From Limanda limanda (lineage: Eukaryota; Chordata; Actinopteri; Pleuronectiformes; Pleuronectidae): 64,000 bases of DNA. Below, in pieces: positions 61,405 through 64,000 of the stretch. Both the position numbers and the translations under genes were made by a program. The first letter of the stretch is position 1. Each line of letters opens with the position of its first letter. The notes under the pieces are model-generated. The model was not told the DNA's origin, ran no database searches, and was given only the letters and a program-made list of their open reading frames with translations. The DNA is taken from NCBI RefSeq assembly GCF_963576545.1, contig NW_026870563.1, positions 248,001-312,000 on the forward strand, given 5' to 3'.

Positions 61405-64000
61405 GATATTCTTGAATAACTTTTTTTGTGAAGGTCGGAGAGACTTGGAAAGTGGTTGCATCTGGACTAATTTGGGTCCTGCGGATCGATTGGTACCATC
61501 CCCGAGCTTGTACGACCTTCGGAAGAGGTCGACCGACGAAATTCCCCCAAATCTGAGGAGATATTCTTGAATAACTTTTTTTGTGAAGGTCGGAGAGACT
61601 TGCAAGTAGGCTCTACCCCCACTAAATGGGGTTGCGCACATCGATCGGTACCATCTTTGAGCTTCTCCGACTTTCGGAAGGGTTAGGGTTAGGGATGAAA
61701 GCACATAGGAGAAAGAGATATTCTTGAATAACTTTTTTTGTGAAGGTCGGAGAGACTTGCAAGTAGGCTCTACCCCCACTAAATGGGGTAGCGCGCATCG
61801 ATCGGTACCATCCTTGAGCTTCTCCGACTTTCGGAAGGGTTAGGGTTAGGGTTAGGGATGAAAGCACATAGGAGAAAGAGATATTCTTGAATAACTTTTT
61901 TTGTGAAGGTTGGAGAGACTTGCAAGTAGGCTCTACCCCCACTAAATGGGGTTGCGCGCATTGATCAGTACCATCCTTGAGCTTCTCCGACTTTCGGAAG
62001 GGTTAGGGTTAGGGTTAGGGATGAAAGCACATAGGAGAAAGAGATATTCTTGAAAAACTTTTTTTGTGAAGGTCGGAGAGACTTGCAAGTAGGCTCTACC
62101 CCCACTAAATGGGGTAACGCGCATCGATCGGTACCATCCTTGAGCTTCTCCGACTTTCGGAAGGGTTAGGGTTAGGGTTAGGGATGAAAGCACATAGGAG
62201 AAAGAGATATTCTTGAATAACTTTTTTTGTGAAGGTCGGAGAGACTTGGAAAGTGGTTGCATCTGGACTAATTTGGGTCCTGCGGATCGATTGGTACCAT
62301 CCCCGAGCTTGTACGACCTTCGGAAGAGGTCGACCGACGAAATTCCCCCAAATCTGAGGAGATATTCTTGAATAACTTTTTTTGTGAAGGTCGGAGAGAC
62401 TTGCAAGTAGGCTCTACCCCCACTAAATGGGGTTGCGCGCATCGATCAGTACCATCCTTGAGCTTCTCCGACTTTCGGAAGGGTTAGGGTTAGGGTTAGG
62501 GATGAAAGCACATAGGAGAAAGAGATATTCTTGAATAACTTTTTTTGTGAAGGTCGGAGAGACTTGCAAGTAGGCTCTACCCCCACTAAATGGGGTAGCG
62601 CGCATCGATCGGTACCATCCTTGAGCTTCTCCGACTTTCGGAAGGGTTAGGGTTAGGGATGAAAGCACATAGGAGAAAGAGATATTCTTGAATAACTTTT
62701 TTTGTGAAGGTCGGAGAGACTTGCAAGTAGGCTCTACCCCCACTAAATGGGGTAGCGCGCATCGATCGGTACCATCCTTGAGCTTCTCCGACTTTCGGAA
62801 GGGTTAGGGTTAGGGTTAGGGATGAAAGCACATAGGAGAAAGAGATATTCTTGAATAACTTTTTTTGTGAAGGTCGGAGAGACTTGAAAAGTGGTTGCAT
62901 CTGGACTAATTTGGGTCCTGCGGATCGATTGGTACCATCCCCGAGCTTGTACGACCTTCGGAAGAGGTCGACCGACGAAATTCCCCCAAATCTGAGGAGA
63001 TATTCTTGAATAACTTTTTTTGTGAAGGTCGGAGAGACTTGCAAGTAGGCTCTACCCCCACTAAATGGGGTTGCGCGCATCGATCGGTACCATCCTTGAG
63101 CTTCTCCGACTTTCGGAAGGGTTAGGGTTAGGGTTAGGGATGAAAGCACATAGGAGAAAGAGATATTCTTGAATAACTTTTTTTGTGAAGGTCGGAGAGA
63201 CTTGCAAGTAGGCTCTACCCCCACTAAATGGGGTAGCGCGCATCGATCGGTACCATCCTTGAGCTTCTCCGACTTTCGGAAGGGTTAGGGTTAGGGTTAG
63301 GGATGAAAGCACATAGGAGAAAGAGATATTCTTGAATAACTTTTTTTGTGAAGGTCGGAGAGACTTGGAAAGTGGTTGCATCTGGACTAATTTGGGTCCT
63401 GCAGATCGATTGGTACCATCCCCGAGCTTGTACGACCTTCGGAAGAGGTCGACCGACGAAATTCCCCCAAATCTGAGGAGATATTCTTGAATAACTTTTT
63501 TTGTGAAGGTCGGAGAGACTTGCAAGTAGGCTCTACCCCCACTAAATGGGGTTGCGCGCATCGATCGGTACCATCTTTGAGCTTCTCCGACTTTCGGAAG
63601 GGTTAGGGTTAGGGATGAAAGCACATAGGAGAAAGAGATATTCTTGAATAACTTTTTTTGTGAAGGTCGGAGAGACTTGCAAGTAGGCTCTACCCCCACT
63701 AAATGGGGTAGCGCGCATCGATCGGTACCATCCTTGAGCTTCTCCGACTTTCGGAAGGGTTAGGGTTAGGGTTAGGGATGAAAGCACATAGGAGAAAGAG
63801 ATATTCTTGAATAACTTTTTTTGTGAAGGTCGGAGAGACTTGGAAAGTGGTTGCATCTGGACTAATTTGGGTCCTGCGGATCGATTGGTACCATCCCCGA
63901 GCTTGTACGACCTTCGGAAGAGGTCGACCGACGAAATTCCCCCAAATCTGAGGAGATATTCTTGAATAACTTTTTTTGTGAAGGTCGGAGAGACTTGCAA
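61405..64000. repeat. Block duplicated from 54373, copy 2; array continues off the right edge
   Basis: This matches 54373-56968 at 7032 bp. Differences include CATTGATCAG at about 61962, GGGGTAACGCGC near 62115, GAAAAG in the B at 62844, and CTGCAGATCG at about 63404. The window ends 46 bases into an A or B core (from 63955), so the last partial unit cannot be assigned safely. Confidence 0.88.

Larger units (their letters stand above)
1..64000. repeat. Telomere-hexamer-bearing satellite array (A/B two-monomer satellite), fills the window
   Basis: The whole window is head-to-tail satellite. Two monomer types share the same first 43 bases, which begin GATATTCTTGAATAAC and end GAGACTTG. Hand counting gives 290 complete A units, 107 complete B units and two edge fragments. 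The lengths sum exactly to 64,000 once 24 short A units, two A units with foreign DNA and three small deletions are included. No inverted monomer was seen. The A consensus is about 47% GC and the B consensus about 48%. Monomer lengths near 160 bp are typical of eukaryotic satellites packaged with about one nucleosome per unit. The array has no visible end on either side. Subtelomeric, centromeric or interstitial heterochromatin are all possible. The telomere hexamers favour a subtelomeric position, but this is inference. Confidence 0.99.

Noticed and set aside
104..64000. Minus-strand open reading frames of 60-374 codons, many beginning MGVEPTCKSL or MRATPFSGG
   Set aside because: They overlap one another in different frames, follow the satellite period, end at the same place in each unit and vary in length only with the A/B order. 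Base changes show no codon pattern. They are artefacts of the repeat.
1..64000. Terminal telomere
   Set aside because: Hexamers occur only two or three at a time inside each A unit. There is no long pure TTAGGG tract in the window, including at position 1, where the three hexamers are simply the tail of an A unit.
1..64000. CRISPR array
   Set aside because: Repeats are contiguous and 155-163 bp long with no unique spacers, and the telomere hexamers indicate a eukaryotic satellite.
1..64000. Inverted or head-to-head monomers marking a palindrome or breakage-fusion event
   Set aside because: All units are in one orientation. I found no reverse-complement copy of the core or of the hexamers.

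Overview
The window is one uninterrupted, head-to-tail satellite DNA array. I see no protein-coding gene, RNA gene or complete transposon. It is built from two related monomers in the same orientation. Monomer A is usually 163 bp and carries three TTAGGG telomere hexamers. Monomer B is 155 bp and has none. By hand count there are 290 complete A and 107 complete B copies, plus a partial unit at each edge (1-41 and 63955-64000). The count closes exactly on 64,000 bases when 24 A copies are taken as 157 bp (two hexamers instead of three), two A copies carry a 117-bp foreign segment in place of 14 bp, and three small deletions (2, 1 and 1 bp) are included. The only sequence that is not satellite is that foreign segment, at 46535-46651 and 50168-50284.

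This is eukaryotic, probably subtelomeric or other heterochromatic DNA. TTAGGG is the telomere repeat of vertebrates and many other animals, many fungi, trypanosomatids, some algae and some Asparagales plants. The sequence does not say which of these is the source. If the array is subtelomeric, the G-rich strand runs 5' to 3' rightwards, so the chromosome end would lie beyond the right edge. Many variants between copies are C-to-T or G-to-A at CpG, which suggests cytosine methylation in the germline.

B monomers never touch each other. They are separated by runs of one to six A monomers, giving B-to-B spacings of 318, 481, 644, 807, 970 and 1127 bp (6 less for each short A). These runs form nested higher-order repeats. 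Left part (about 5-19 kb): 1288-bp and 1451-bp units, the latter inside a 4.0-kb tandem duplication. Middle (21-41 kb): 807-bp, 1932-bp, 475-bp and 1125-bp units, and blocks of 3.7-4.2 kb copied 12.0 and 26.7 kb away. Right part (44-64 kb): a 3633-bp duplication that carries the foreign segment, then 2874-bp and 7032-bp offset copies rich in the two-hexamer form of A. The A:B ratio falls from about 3.2 on the left to about 2.4 on the right.

The main biological interest is that almost every A monomer carries exactly four GGG tracts separated by TTA, the minimum for a folded telomeric G-quadruplex, about once per nucleosome length over 64 kb. The open reading frames of 60-374 codons on the minus strand are artefacts of the tandem repeat and are not annotated as genes.
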